Shown: positions 52,036-62,513, counted from the stretch's first letter. The stretch is 64,000 nucleotides of DNA from JBHOQX01 sp042408595 (GCA_042408595.1 JBHOQX010000130.1:8703-72702), one strand, 5' to 3'. The notes: generated by a model from the sequence alone, not told the origin. Made by a program: numbers and translations.

Positions 52036-55000
52036 CTACGCCGTACGCCTTCGCCGTGGCGCCCGCCGCTGTTTCGCCCGCGCGGGCGGCACGGGCGGCC
52101 GGCCCAGGGCCAGCGCCCGGGCCTGGCGGCGCTCCTCGTCGCTGCGGGTCGGGCCGCGCCAGGCAAGCCGGCTCGTGCCGTCCGGCGTGGTCGCCCGGGG
52201 CGAGAACGGGCGCAGCGCCGCATCCAGCCCGCGCGCCGCGATCAGGGCGATCGCGCCCGCCGCATTCAGATGCGCCGAGCCCATCACTCCGACCAGCGAC
52301 CAACCGGCCTCGCTGGCGATGGTGACCACCACCGGTCGATCCCTCTCCGGAACGATATCGTACGCCAGGATGCTGCGGTTCTCCATGGTCAGCAACACCG
52401 GCGGGCGCGCGGCGCCGGCGGCGTCGCGGGCGCGCTCCGCGCCGTCCAGACCGAGGAGCAACTGCCGGCCCGCCACCGGGTCGCCGAACGCCGCCGGGTC
52501 GTCGAGGATGATCACCACCGCCGCCGGCGCCGCGGCGAAGGTCGTCGTCACCGTGCTGACGCCGCGTGCCAGCTCCGCGCCGCTGACCCACCCGGCCTCG
52601 ACGCGCTCGCGGTGCAGGCGCAGCGGCTCGCCGGACGCGCGGACGACGCAGCCAGGGCCGATGCCGGTCGCCCAGCCGACGTACGGCAGCTGCGTGCCGG
52701 CGTGCCAGCCGGCCAGCCCGGCGTCGAACGCAGCGTCGCGCGCGTCCCCCTGGCCGATCGCGACGATCCGCTCGACCCCCTGCACGACCTCGATGCTGGC
52801 CTCCGGCCCGCCCGCCGGGGCGGGCGCCGCGCCGATCACCCGGTCGGCCAGGAGCGCCCCACCGTGGCCGAGCAGGACGACCCGCGCTGGCAGCCCGCTG
52901 ACGCTCAGGCGCGGGCGCTCCCCACCGAGCGCGGCGTCGGCCTGGGCGTTGGGCAGCTTCAGCACGACAAGCTGGCCGGGGGCGAGCGAGGCGCCGAGGC
53001 TTGGGGCGGCCGCCGCGCGTGCCCCGATCACTTCGCCGGCCAGCCCGGCGGTGAACGCGGCCAACTGGTCGTTCCCCGGCGCGCCGGTGCGCGCGACGAC
53101 CGCCGGCGCGGCGTGCGCGATCGCGGTCGGCGGCAGGGCGACGTTCCCGATCATGGTGCCGCGCCGCCCGGTGGCGACCGCCTCCGGCTCGGCCAACACC
53201 AGCCGCGCGGCGATCGAGCGGCTCCGCCCGGCCTCCACCGCGGCGAGCGTCGGCGGGGCGACCCGCCAGGCCCGCGCTGAGTCCGTCACCGTGGTGCGCA
53301 CCGGCGCCGCCACCCGCAGGTCAACGCTCGCACCCGACAGCAGGCCCACGGCGACCGGCGGATCGACGAAATGGTCGTAGACCTTGCTCGGGGGCCGCGC
53401 GCCGACCGCCGGTACGACCGTCGCCGGGTCGGCCTGCAAGCCTTCGGTAAGCGCGCCGAGCAGCGGCGGGGCCTGCCGCTCGCCACGCAGCGCCGCCAGG
53501 CCGGTGGGAGTGGCCGAGGCGCTGAGGAAGGCCCGCGCCGCCGCGAACGCCCCCGGGACGCTCGTCGGCTGGGCGATCAGCGCCTCGACCGCTGCCGCCT
53601 GGGTCTTCAGGGTGTTCACGTCGATGGCGCGGCGGGTGAACGGCAGCGGCTTGCGCCGGCCGATCTCGACCTGGTAGTACGGGATCTCCGGGCCTGGGGT
53701 CGATACGGCGGCCACCGCGGCCAGGTCGAGCTCGTTGAGCGCCTCGATCATCTCGGCCTTCGGCACCTTGCGATTGTTCATGTCCTGCGGCGGCCCCCAG
53801 ATCCCGGCCGGGAAGCTGCCGTACGGCCGCGGCGTGGCGCTGAACGGGAAGGGCTGCGCCACCCCGCCACGCAGCCAGGTGAGGGTGATCGTCGGCTGCA
53901 GGTTGCTCGCGCCCATCGGCGCGACGCCCAGCGCGCGGCTGGGCGCGTGCGTGGTCGCGCCGGCGGCGGCGAGCGCGCGGGCGACGGTAGTCGCCGGCAC
54001 GGTGCTGGTGAAGGTCAGGCCGAACTCCACGACGACGATGAACGGGCGGGCCGCCGAGCCGTCGGGCGTGGCGTTTTCGCCTTTGGCCGGCAGCGCGCCG
54101 AACGAGGTCATCACGGCGTGCGCCAGCGCGCCGCCGTCCGCGCCCGCCTCCAGGTATTTGGCGATGAAGGCCGACGCGCTGAGCGGCTGTTTCTGCGCCC
54201 GGTCGTCCCCGCCGAATTCGACCGTCAACTCGATCGGGCCGACCTCGAAGGTCGCTTTGCCGTGGAAATCCGGCCCGGTCACGTCGATCCGTGCGCCGAG
54301 GCTGACTGCGATCGTGATCTCGCCGAACAGCCAGGTGTCGATCGTGACGCCCGCCGCGATGCGCGCGTAGGCGTTGACGTGGTAGTGGAACGGGTCGAAA
54401 TAGACGATGCCGTGCGCCCCAAATTTCACCTCGGCCCAGGCCGGCCCGAAGTGCGCCGACGCCTCGAAATCGCCGCCGGCCATCAGCGCCTCGGACGTGA
54501 GCGCGAAGTAGCTGCCGGCCTTGATCACGATCGCGCCGCCGATGCTCCAGCGCAGCCCCAGGCGCGGCACCAGCGGGTAGCCGTCGCGGCGGAACTCCGG
54601 GTGATAGCCGCCCATCGTCAGCACGAACTCGCCGCGATGCTCGCCCTTGAACCAGATCACATAGGCGAAGCCGCCGGTGAGCTTGATGTCCGAGTAGAGC
54701 AGCCAGGAGTTGTCGGTCAGCTGGCCCTGCACCCACAGCACGCCCTCGGAGGAGGAGAAGCGCACCAGCAGCGCCAGCTCGATCGACACCAGGGCGACCT
54801 GCGGGCGCGGCAGCGCCATCCGCGCCAGCCCGAGGAGGCTGATGTCCAGCCCATCGCCGATCTGCACCGCGACGACGGCGATCCCATCCACCAACGCGAA
54901 ACTGTTGAACGACAGCCCGGCGGCGAACCAGAACGTCGCTCGCGCCATCGGGAAGTACTGGCCGAGGGCGCGGAGCTGCGCCATCGGGTCCTGCGGGCGC

Positions 55001-58000
55001 GCGGCGATGTCGAGCGCCTGGATAAGCGGATACTGGCCGAAGTTGCCCAGGTCGGTCGGCACAACCAGGCGGCGGTTGATGCCGAAGCCGCCGCCGATGC
55101 CGGTGAGGAAGAAAGCCGGTGGGCCGCCGATCGGCCCGTTGACCGCGCCCACGGCGAAAAAGGCGGTGAACTTCTGCCCGCCGTCCACACTCTCGCCGTA
55201 GCCACCGAAGATCGTCAGGCCGTAGACACCGAAGCGCCCGAGCAGCATGCCGAGGTACTCGATCCCCGCACCGGTCGTCTGCTTCAGCAACCCGCCGGCG
55301 ATCGTGACGCCGGCCATGTCGGCCGAGACGGCCAGCCCGGCCAGGTCGATCGCCCAGTTGTTCGGGTTGAAGAAGTCGCCGTTGGCGGTGATGTAGGTGA
55401 TCTGCAGGTCATCCACCGCGCAGGTCAGCCCGAACATCGAGACGGAGCCGTCCATCAGCAGCGAGACGCGCTCGACGCGGCCCTGCGGCATCGCCACGCC
55501 GAAGCCGACCTGCTCCAGGTAGAGCGGCCCGAAGCCCTTCTGGATGGCGATCCACCACGGCCCGTCGCCGTCGCCGGCGCGCAATGTGACCGACACCGGC
55601 GCGCTGCCGTGCTTCTGGATCGCCAGCGCCGGCGAGAAGGCCGGCCTCGGCGGGGCCGGGCCGGTGTCGCGCACGATCCCCTGGGCGATGCCGTTGTCGC
55701 CGCCCGCGCCGCTGGCCGCGACGGCCAGGTTCGCGAACTGGAGCTGCACCCCGCCGTCGGCCAACCCGGTGTGGTCGATCCGGGCGAAGGTGTGCAGGGC
55801 GATCGACTCGAGCGTGACACCGACATCGAGCAGCGGGCCAGCGCTCTTGCCGACCCGCAGGCCAACGCCATTGACCGTCAGGCTCGGCGCGAACTTCAGC
55901 GGCGGCGTATCGGGCAAAAAGCCGACGAACAGCCCGCCGGCACCGGCCGGGTTGCCGTCGATCCAGGCGTCGTCGGTTTCCAGCCAGAGCGCCACGTCGC
56001 CGGTCGCCAGCGGGAAGCGGCCGTTCAGCCCGGCCTGCAGGCCGATGATCCCGCCGGCTTTGGCGAACGCGATCTCCAGTTGGTCAACAGTGACCGCGAT
56101 GTTCGCGCCGGCGATGTTGCCGAACAGCCGGTGGACGCGCGGCAGAATCGTGTCCGGGTCGAACAGGCGGTCGATCAACGCCGTTGGGTTGTTGGCATCC
56201 TCCAGCACGACGCCACGCAGCAGGTTGCGCACGGTCGTCGCCCCGACGCTGGTGTTCAACAGTTGCTGGACCGACGTCTGCGCCAACGCCACCGCCGCTA
56301 CCAGGTCGGCGATCATCTCCACCAGACGCAGCGCGGCGTCCTCCGGCGCGTCGCTCTCGACCGCCGCGCCGATCGCGCCGTCGCTGGCGACCAGCGCAAA
56401 GGCGAGCGGGTCGAGCGCCCAGCGCGCGGCGAAGCGGCGAGTGTCGTCCGCCGCCAGCCCGACCAGGACACGCCGCCCGCCCGCCGGCGCCAGCCCCGCG
56501 CCGACGGTGGCGAACGGGCGGATCATCACGCCGCCGGCGTCGATCGCCGCCGGGCCCGCCGTGACGGTCAGCTCCTGCAGGCCGGCGTCGCCGAGCGCGA
56601 GCACGAACGCCAGCCGGTCGATTCCGGGCACGGCGAGGTCGCTGGCGGCCAGCGTCGCCGTGCCGGCGGCCGGGTCCCACGACAGCGCGACACCGCCGCT
56701 CGCCACGGTGAGCACGCTCGCCGTGGCGCTGGCGTTGACCGCCGCCGGCAGGTAGGCATCCAGCAGCGGGGCGATCGTCGCTAGGCCGGTGGCGAGGATC
56801 GACGGCAGAGCGGCCTCAAGCGAGGCGGCTGGATCGATCGCCCAGGCACGGAGTCGGTCGCTGTCGAACTGTTTCGGGCTGCCGCGGCGCAGGTCGAGCG
56901 CGTCGCCGATGTTGGCGACCAGCGGGCCGGTCGGAGTGGGTAGCTCGGCCAGTGTGTCGAGCAGGAAGGGCAGCGCGGCCTCGGCGGCGGCGGCCAGCGC
57001 GCCCAGCCCGGCGAAGGGAACGAGCGGGATGTCGCTGCCACTGGCCGGGCGCAGGAAGAGCTGCACCCCGCTCGCGCCGAGCTGCGCGTGAACGGCGCGG
57101 CGGCCGGGGGGCGCGCCGGCCAGGCCGAGGTGGGCGCTCAGCCCGAGCGCCGGCGGGCCGGACGGTGCGACCCGCAGCGTCGCGCCGAGGCCGGCGGCCA
57201 GCCGCCCGGCGACGCCGCCCGGTGCGGCCCAGGCCGTCGGATCGACATCCAGCGCCAGGCGCGCGCCGGGGCCGTCGGCCACCACCGAGAGCGCGACGCC
57301 GTTGGCGAGGGCAAGCGGCGAGCCTGGCACGCCGGCGATGCCGAGCAGCGGGCGCAGCGCATCGAAGAGCGCCTGGATCTTCGCCGGGCTCGCCGCGAGC
57401 GAGGCCGGGCTGCGCAGCCACCCGGCGGGGTCGGCCAGCAAACCGGCCAGCGGGCGCAGGGCGCGGTCGGGGTCGCCGGGCGCGCCGCTGAGCAGGCCGA
57501 GCGCGTCGAGCAGCGCGTCGATGACCGGCCGGGCCCCCTCGTCGGCCCGGCGCATCACCTCGAGCGCTACCTGCCCGCCGAGGCCCGGCGCGGCATTCGC
57601 CAGCATCCGCGCCAGCGGCGCGCCGCTCGGGTTCGGCCAGAGCACGGCGCTCTCGGCCGCGCCGCCCGGCTGATGCCAGCGCAGCGTGACCTGGAACGGC
57701 CGGAGGTCGATGAGCACGTTCAGCCCGCCGGCCGGCTGCGACGGCACGGCTGCGCCGAAGCGCACCTGGCCGGCCAGCCCGGCGGGCGCGGCGGTCACAT
57801 CGGCGTGCCAGCCGAACCGCCCGCTGGTGTCGCTTCCGCCAACCAGGTGAACCGTGCGCGCCGCCAGGTCCACGGTCGCCCCGAGCGGGCCGAGCAGCGC
57901 CGCCAGCGCGCCCGCCAGGTCGCCGCCGGCCGCCGCCAGCCGCTGGCGCAGCAGCCCGCCGGGGTCGTGGATGAGCTGATCGACCGCGTCGCCGGCGATG

Positions 58001-61000
58001 CCGCCGCCCGGCGCGACGATCCCGAGCACCCTGAGGAGCTGCGCCAGCGCCACCGAGGCCGTGCCCGCCGTGTCGGCGGTGACGCGCTGGACGGCGGCGG
58101 CGAGCAGGACGCGCGCCTCCGGCAGCAGCGGGACGGCCCCAGCGGCGGTCCCTAGCACCAGGCGCTCCCACGACTGGCCGAAGACCCGCGCATCGTGCAG
58201 CGTGACCGTCGCCTGGCCGGGCGCGCTCCCGTCGAGCGGCACGGAGAGGTCGGCGGTCACCATGCGCAGGTCCAACTCGGGCGTGGCGCTCAGCCAGCCC
58301 AGGCGGTCGGCGATGCGCAGGCGCGCCCGCAGCACGCGGCCGGTGTCGATTCCGCTCGCCTGCTCGTAGGCGGCGAGGGTGAGGAGCGCGTCGCCGGTGA
58401 TCGAGAGCGTGCCGTCGGTCGTCTCCGGCAGGACGAACCGCAGCCCGGCGTGGACGCCGGTCGGCTCGGGCAACGGGGCCGCGGCACGGGCGCGGGCCCG
58501 CTCGGCTAGGCCAGCGGCGAAGATCGCGGTGATCGCCCGCCCGACCTGGCGTTCCGAGACGACGCCGAAGACGGCTCGCAGCGCCAGGCCGGCGCGCGGC
58601 GGGGGCGGCGCGCTGGCCGGCGGGCGCAGGTCGGCCCCTGGGTCGGCCCGGCCCGCCAGCTCCATCAGCGCCAGGACCAGCGCGCGGCCCAGCGCCAGGT
58701 CGGGGTCGTCCGGCTCGGCGTCCGGGTCGTTTGGATCGACGGCGGCGGGCAGCAGCCGATACAGCAGGCGCAGGGCGTCGGAGGCCGGTTGCGTGCTGAG
58801 CGCGGTGAGCGCGATCGGGGCGAGCGGCGTGCCGAGCGTGACCAGGTCGGTCACGGCGGCCTGCGCGTCGGCGGCGAGGCGCGCGGCGTGGCCCGCGCCG
58901 GCCAGCGCGACGACAGCGATGTCGTTGCTGGCCGCAGCGAGTGCGCCAAGCACCCGCCCCAGGCGCGCCGCCTGTTCCGGGGTGCCGTCGGTGGCGCTGC
59001 CGGCCAGGCGGCAGGCGGCGCGGCTGCCGAGCGCTACGAACCAGTCGCCGGTCGCTGGCGCCGGGGGCGCGACCATGCTCGCGTCCAGCCCGGGCGCGGT
59101 CAGGTCGATCAGGCGGCCGGCGGGCGCGTCCGGCCAAGCGTTCGCGCCCAGCGCGACGTAGACGGTCGTCGTCGGCGTCCGGCCGAGCAGGTCTTCGAGG
59201 TCCAGCTCGCGGAGCAACTGCCCGGCGGCGCAGGCGGTGCGCGTGATCGTCACCCCGGCGGGCGCGGCCGGCGGCGGAACGATCCGCCCGTCGCTGCCGG
59301 CCCAGCGCACGGTGAGGGCGGCCAGCCCGCCGGCGACATCGCGCCCGTCGGCCAGCGCGCGCACGTCGGCGGCGACGCTGGCCTCGGCGGCGAGCGCGGC
59401 AGCCAGCGCCTCCGGCCCGAGCGGCGGGTCGCCGGGGCGCCAGCGCTGCAAGGCCTCGGGCGCCGCGACGGTGCGTCGCTCCAGCCCGGCCGGCGGGAAC
59501 CAGACCGCCAGGTTGGGGAGGCCATCGGCGATGGCGAAGCGGTACGGGTCGTCCGGGTGGCCGGTCCCCGCGATGCAGCCGCGGTTCGGGCCGGCGCCGG
59601 CGAACAGGTCGGCGAGGACCGCCAGCGCCCGCGGCCCACTGTCGCTCAGGAGCAGGTGCGGCAGCCAGCCGGCCAGCGCCGCTCCGGGGTTGGCGATCAG
59701 GTCGGCCAGGCGCAGGCGCGCCTCGACGGTCGCCGGCGCGCCGGGGCTGACGATCTCGGTCGTCCAGCCGAGCGCCTCGACCGCGTCGCCGACGAACCCG
59801 CCGACCATCCCGCCCAGGTAGCCGACCAGTGCTTCGATGGCATCCCACGCCTCCAGCGGCAGCGCGACGGTGCCGTCGGGGGTGATCGTCGGCAGGGCGA
59901 TCGGGAGTGCCTCGTCGCCGATGTGCAGCGTCAGATCCGGGGCCTGGATGGCCGCCACCAGCCCGCTGGCGGGTGTCCAGGCCAGGCGCGCGCCGACGCC
60001 GCTGGCGGTGATCCCGGCCACGTCGTCGAACGCCAGCGCCACCCGCGGCGGGCGGGCGCCGCGCTCGCGGGCGGACAGCGACGCCTCGACGCCGGGCAGC
60101 AGGCTGCCGGCGCGTGCCGCCAGGTCGATCTCGGCGAGCGTCGCCGCCAGGCGCGTGTCCACCACCGTGCAGCGCTGGCCGAGGGTATCCACACTCGTCG
60201 CAGCGGCGATCGCGACCATCAGCCGATCGCCAGTGGCGACCACTTCCAGGTGTAGCGGGCCGATCAGCGGGACGCGCCACGGATCGAGCGCCGTCCCCGT
60301 GCCGAGAATCGCCGACGCCGCCGCGCTCGCGTCGGCCAGGGCGTCGCGCAGGGCGGCGAGGACGGTCGTCATCGCACCGGCGGGGGCCGTAGCCAGCGCG
60401 CGCCAGTAGCCGCTCACCGCGCCGGGCGGGTCGGCCATGAGCGCCGGCAGGGCCACCGGCGCGACGCCGGGCGGCGCGTCCACACCGAGCAGCAGCCGCA
60501 CCACGCTGGCGGCGGCGCCGGTGTTCGCCAGCAGTTGCGCGGCGACATCGCTCACGGTGTTCCCGACCGCGTCCATCACCGCATCGGGCGAGGTCAGGTC
60601 GAGCGTGGCGTAGTCGTGTGCGCCGAGGCGCACGCCATCCGCCGCGAGCACGAACGTCAGCCGGCGCAGCGGGTCGAGCGCGAAGCCGATCCGCAGCGTG
60701 TCGGCGTGGGCGGCCGGCGGCCCGGCCGCGTCGAGCACCGGGCTGCCCGCCCGCCCGGCGGCGGCCCAGACGCCGAACTGCGGCAGCGCGGTCGCCACGC
60801 CCGTCACCAGATCGATCTGGAACAGGTCGGCGCGCGCCTCGACACGGGCGTTCGTGGCGCCAAGCTCCAGGCCGAGGGCGGGCGTCAGGCGCGGATTGCC
60901 GGTCGGCCCGGTATCGACGCGCAACCTGAGCGTCAGGTCGGCGCTTCCGCCGAGGTCGAACGCCACGGCGTCGCCGCTGCGCGCCCCGCCGAGCAGCGTG

Positions 61001-61878
61001 GCAAGGTAGCCCAGCCAGTCGTCGCGGGCGGCGGGGGTGGTGATCACGCCGAGCAGCCAGGCGGCGATGGCATGCACGCCCTGCGCCGGGAATTGGGCGA
61101 TCGGGAAATCCGGGATGTTGTCGCCGCTCGTCAAGCCGAGCAACCCGGCAACCGCGGCGATCGGCGAGTTGGGCGCGGCGGTGGCGGCCTGCGCCCTGAT
61201 CAGCGCGAGAACCAGATCGAGCACCGCGTCGTCCAGCTCGTCCAGGCCGTCGGCGGCGACACGGATGTCGCGCGGGCTGGCTGCGCCCGGGAGCTGGAAG
61301 CCGGTCAGGCTCAGGCCGAAGACCGGCGCGCGGGTGTCGTTGTCCGCCGTCGGCACATCCACATCCAGCCCGATCGCCCCGAGCCGGGCGACGCCGGGGA
61401 CGGGCGGCGCCGTGTCCACCGTGATCGCCGCGCCGAGCCGGATGCGGCCGCCGGGCGACCCGAGCAGCAGCGGATTCGCGCCGTGCGGCCCGCCCTGCTT
61501 CTCGGCCCGGAAGAGCGGGATGGCGAGCGTGCTCGTCGATCCGGGGTTCGCCGTCCGGACGTTGAGGCCGACGCCGATGTGGATGCCATCCGGCTGCGTG
61601 TCATCCACGGTAACGGCGACGGTCAGCCGCGGGTCGTCGAGCTGCACGATCGGCAGCCAGACGACGCCGGTCGGGTCGGTCGTCCGGTCGGCGCCACCCA
61701 GGGCTTCGTCGACAAAGGCGAGCAGTGCCTGGCGCTGCGCGCGGTTCGCCAGGATGGTCTTGAGCGAGTCCTCGGGATGGCCGAACCAGTCTGGGTTCGG
61801 GTCGCCGTCCGGCGTGAAGATGCCGAGGGCGACCGCCAGGTTGCCCAGCACGCCCAGGTCGGTGGCGGCGATGGTCAT
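52036..61878 (-). CDS. Giant 3280-residue protein with DUF6603-like region; second gene of six-gene operon
   Basis: 3280 residues. The N-terminal ~900 residues are long alternating amphipathic strands (LTLRLRVDTG, VEARADLFQIDLVTG). Near 1000-1030 lies VALAGAGHAARLAADAQ and VTDLVTLGTPLAPIAL, which resembles a lipase-like alpha/beta hydrolase but with Ala where the nucleophile Ser is expected. At about 1880-2560 the pattern FFLTGIGGGFGINRRLV, IQALDIAARPQDPM and LLYSDIKLTGGFAYVIWFKG fits DUF6603 as I remember it; this assignment needs an HMM search. The C-terminus is basic (RAKQRRAPRRRR). No signal peptide. Starts at 61878, overlapping the upstream stop (ATGA) with GAGG 6 bp before ATG. No frameshift or repeat block seen, so it appears intact. 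Confidence 0.8.
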   Translation of the reverse strand: MTIAATDLGVLGNLAVALGIFTPDGDPNPDWFGHPEDSLKTILANRAQRQALLAFVDEALGGADRTTDPTGVVWLPIVQLDDPRLTVAVTVDDTQPDGIHIGVGLNVRTANPGSTSTLAIPLFRAEKQGGPHGANPLLLGSPGGRIRLGAAITVDTAPPVPGVARLGAIGLDVDVPTADNDTRAPVFGLSLTGFQLPGAASPRDIRVAADGLDELDDAVLDLVLALIRAQAATAAPNSPIAAVAGLLGLTSGDNIPDFPIAQFPAQGVHAIAAWLLGVITTPAARDDWLGYLATLLGGARSGDAVAFDLGGSADLTLRLRVDTGPTGNPRLTPALGLELGATNARVEARADLFQIDLVTGVATALPQFGVWAAAGRAGSPVLDAAGPPAAHADTLRIGFALDPLRRLTFVLAADGVRLGAHDYATLDLTSPDAVMDAVGNTVSDVAAQLLANTGAAASVVRLLLGVDAPPGVAPVALPALMADPPGAVSGYWRALATAPAGAMTTVLAALRDALADASAAASAILGTGTALDPWRVPLIGPLHLEVVATGDRLMVAIAAATSVDTLGQRCTVVDTRLAATLAEIDLAARAGSLLPGVEASLSARERGARPPRVALAFDDVAGITASGVGARLAWTPASGLVAAIQAPDLTLHIGDEALPIALPTITPDGTVALPLEAWDAIEALVGYLGGMVGGFVGDAVEALGWTTEIVSPGAPATVEARLRLADLIANPGAALAGWLPHLLLSDSGPRALAVLADLFAGAGPNRGCIAGTGHPDDPYRFAIADGLPNLAVWFPPAGLERRTVAAPEALQRWRPGDPPLGPEALAAALAAEASVAADVRALADGRDVAGGLAALTVRWAGSDGRIVPPPAAPAGVTITRTACAAGQLLRELDLEDLLGRTPTTTVYVALGANAWPDAPAGRLIDLTAPGLDASMVAPPAPATGDWFVALGSRAACRLAGSATDGTPEQAARLGRVLGALAAASNDIAVVALAGAGHAARLAADAQAAVTDLVTLGTPLAPIALTALSTQPASDALRLLYRLLPAAVDPNDPDAEPDDPDLALGRALVLALMELAGRADPGADLRPPASAPPPPRAGLALRAVFGVVSERQVGRAITAIFAAGLAERARARAAAPLPEPTGVHAGLRFVLPETTDGTLSITGDALLTLAAYEQASGIDTGRVLRARLRIADRLGWLSATPELDLRMVTADLSVPLDGSAPGQATVTLHDARVFGQSWERLVLGTAAGAVPLLPEARVLLAAAVQRVTADTAGTASVALAQLLRVLGIVAPGGGIAGDAVDQLIHDPGGLLRQRLAAAGGDLAGALAALLGPLGATVDLAARTVHLVGGSDTSGRFGWHADVTAAPAGLAGQVRFGAAVPSQPAGGLNVLIDLRPFQVTLRWHQPGGAAESAVLWPNPSGAPLARMLANAAPGLGGQVALEVMRRADEGARPVIDALLDALGLLSGAPGDPDRALRPLAGLLADPAGWLRSPASLAASPAKIQALFDALRPLLGIAGVPGSPLALANGVALSVVADGPGARLALDVDPTAWAAPGGVAGRLAAGLGATLRVAPSGPPALGLSAHLGLAGAPPGRRAVHAQLGASGVQLFLRPASGSDIPLVPFAGLGALAAAAEAALPFLLDTLAELPTPTGPLVANIGDALDLRRGSPKQFDSDRLRAWAIDPAASLEAALPSILATGLATIAPLLDAYLPAAVNASATASVLTVASGGVALSWDPAAGTATLAASDLAVPGIDRLAFVLALGDAGLQELTVTAGPAAIDAGGVMIRPFATVGAGLAPAGGRRVLVGLAADDTRRFAARWALDPLAFALVASDGAIGAAVESDAPEDAALRLVEMIADLVAAVALAQTSVQQLLNTSVGATTVRNLLRGVVLEDANNPTALIDRLFDPDTILPRVHRLFGNIAGANIAVTVDQLEIAFAKAGGIIGLQAGLNGRFPLATGDVALWLETDDAWIDGNPAGAGGLFVGFLPDTPPLKFAPSLTVNGVGLRVGKSAGPLLDVGVTLESIALHTFARIDHTGLADGGVQLQFANLAVAASGAGGDNGIAQGIVRDTGPAPPRPAFSPALAIQKHGSAPVSVTLRAGDGDGPWWIAIQKGFGPLYLEQVGFGVAMPQGRVERVSLLMDGSVSMFGLTCAVDDLQITYITANGDFFNPNNWAIDLAGLAVSADMAGVTIAGGLLKQTTGAGIEYLGMLLGRFGVYGLTIFGGYGESVDGGQKFTAFFAVGAVNGPIGGPPAFFLTGIGGGFGINRRLVVPTDLGNFGQYPLIQALDIAARPQDPMAQLRALGQYFPMARATFWFAAGLSFNSFALVDGIAVVAVQIGDGLDISLLGLARMALPRPQVALVSIELALLVRFSSSEGVLWVQGQLTDNSWLLYSDIKLTGGFAYVIWFKGEHRGEFVLTMGGYHPEFRRDGYPLVPRLGLRWSIGGAIVIKAGSYFALTSEALMAGGDFEASAHFGPAWAEVKFGAHGIVYFDPFHYHVNAYARIAAGVTIDTWLFGEITIAVSLGARIDVTGPDFHGKATFEVGPIELTVEFGGDDRAQKQPLSASAFIAKYLEAGADGGALAHAVMTSFGALPAKGENATPDGSAARPFIVVVEFGLTFTSTVPATTVARALAAAGATTHAPSRALGVAPMGASNLQPTITLTWLRGGVAQPFPFSATPRPYGSFPAGIWGPPQDMNNRKVPKAEMIEALNELDLAAVAAVSTPGPEIPYYQVEIGRRKPLPFTRRAIDVNTLKTQAAAVEALIAQPTSVPGAFAAARAFLSASATPTGLAALRGERQAPPLLGALTEGLQADPATVVPAVGARPPSKVYDHFVDPPVAVGLLSGASVDLRVAAPVRTTVTDSARAWRVAPPTLAAVEAGRSRSIAARLVLAEPEAVATGRRGTMIGNVALPPTAIAHAAPAVVARTGAPGNDQLAAFTAGLAGEVIGARAAAAPSLGASLAPGQLVVLKLPNAQADAALGGERPRLSVSGLPARVVLLGHGGALLADRVIGAAPAPAGGPEASIEVVQGVERIVAIGQGDARDAAFDAGLAGWHAGTQLPYVGWATGIGPGCVVRASGEPLRLHRERVEAGWVSGAELARGVSTVTTTFAAAPAAVVIILDDPAAFGDPVAGRQLLLGLDGAERARDAAGAARPPVLLTMENRSILAYDIVPERDRPVVVTIASEAGWSLVGVMGSAHLNAAGAIALIAARGLDAALRPFSPRATTPDGTSRLAWRGPTRSDEERRQARALALGRPPVPPARAKQRRAPRRRRTA

Positions 61879-62513
61879 TGCGCACCTCGCGTTTTACCGG
61901 GCGTGCGCAGCCCGCTCGACCCGGCGAAGCGCCAGCGAGCCATCGGCACGATCTGCAGGCCCCGCTCGGACGCGCTGAGTTCGACCGGGACGAGGATGTT
62001 GCCGCGGGCGTCCTTGCCGGTCGCCCCGGCGATGCCGCTCACCATGCCGAGCACGCACTGCCAGGCGAAGGCGACCAGCGCCTCGCCCCAGGCGTCCACG
62101 ATCAGCGGCGGGCCATTCGGGCGGCGGTAGGTAGCGGCGAAGAGGCCGGCGGGCGCCTTGGGCGACCCGACGGCAAAGGCAACCTCGATGACCGCGCCGC
62201 CGGTCTGGTCGCAGCGCACCGGGACGCGGACGACGATCAGGCCGTCGGCGAGCTTCACCGAGAGGTCGATAAGACCGACCGCCAGCTCGCTATCGCCCTG
62301 TACCCACACCACCTCGGCGTGCGGCGAGGAGCGGAACAGGCCGACGGCACGGCGGGCAGCGACGCGCAAGAACTCGGACACGCGCCCCTGATCCACCACG
62401 ACCGGGTGCAACAACTCGCCCTCGGCCGGCTGCCGCCGGGCGGGCGGCAATCTGGCGGCGCGGCGCTCCTCGCGGATGAAGCGCACGTACTCCGGCGGGA
62501 CCGCGTCGTCCAT
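61875..62513 (-). CDS. Protein of unknown function, first gene of six-gene operon
   Basis: 212 residues. N-terminus MDDAVPPEYVRFIREERRAARLP, then a mixed domain with VVWVQGDSELAVGLIDLSVKLADGLIVVRVPV (strand-rich) and DAWGEALVAFAWQCVLGMV (helical). The C-terminal 30 residues, KTRGAQ at the end, are polar. Neither a family motif nor a signal peptide is visible. ATG 62513 has GGGAGGAGG 8 bp upstream, the strongest ribosome binding site of the operon, fitting the first gene. Its stop overlaps the giant gene start, so translation is coupled. Confidence 0.8.
   Translation of the reverse strand: MDDAVPPEYVRFIREERRAARLPPARRQPAEGELLHPVVVDQGRVSEFLRVAARRAVGLFRSSPHAEVVWVQGDSELAVGLIDLSVKLADGLIVVRVPVRCDQTGGAVIEVAFAVGSPKAPAGLFAATYRRPNGPPLIVDAWGEALVAFAWQCVLGMVSGIAGATGKDARGNILVPVELSASERGLQIVPMARWRFAGSSGLRTPGKTRGAQ

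Noticed and set aside
53371..56784. Plus-strand frame of over 1100 codons opposite the giant gene
   Set aside because: Antisense shadow: it is Arg/Asp/Gln/Ala-rich with no recognisable motifs.
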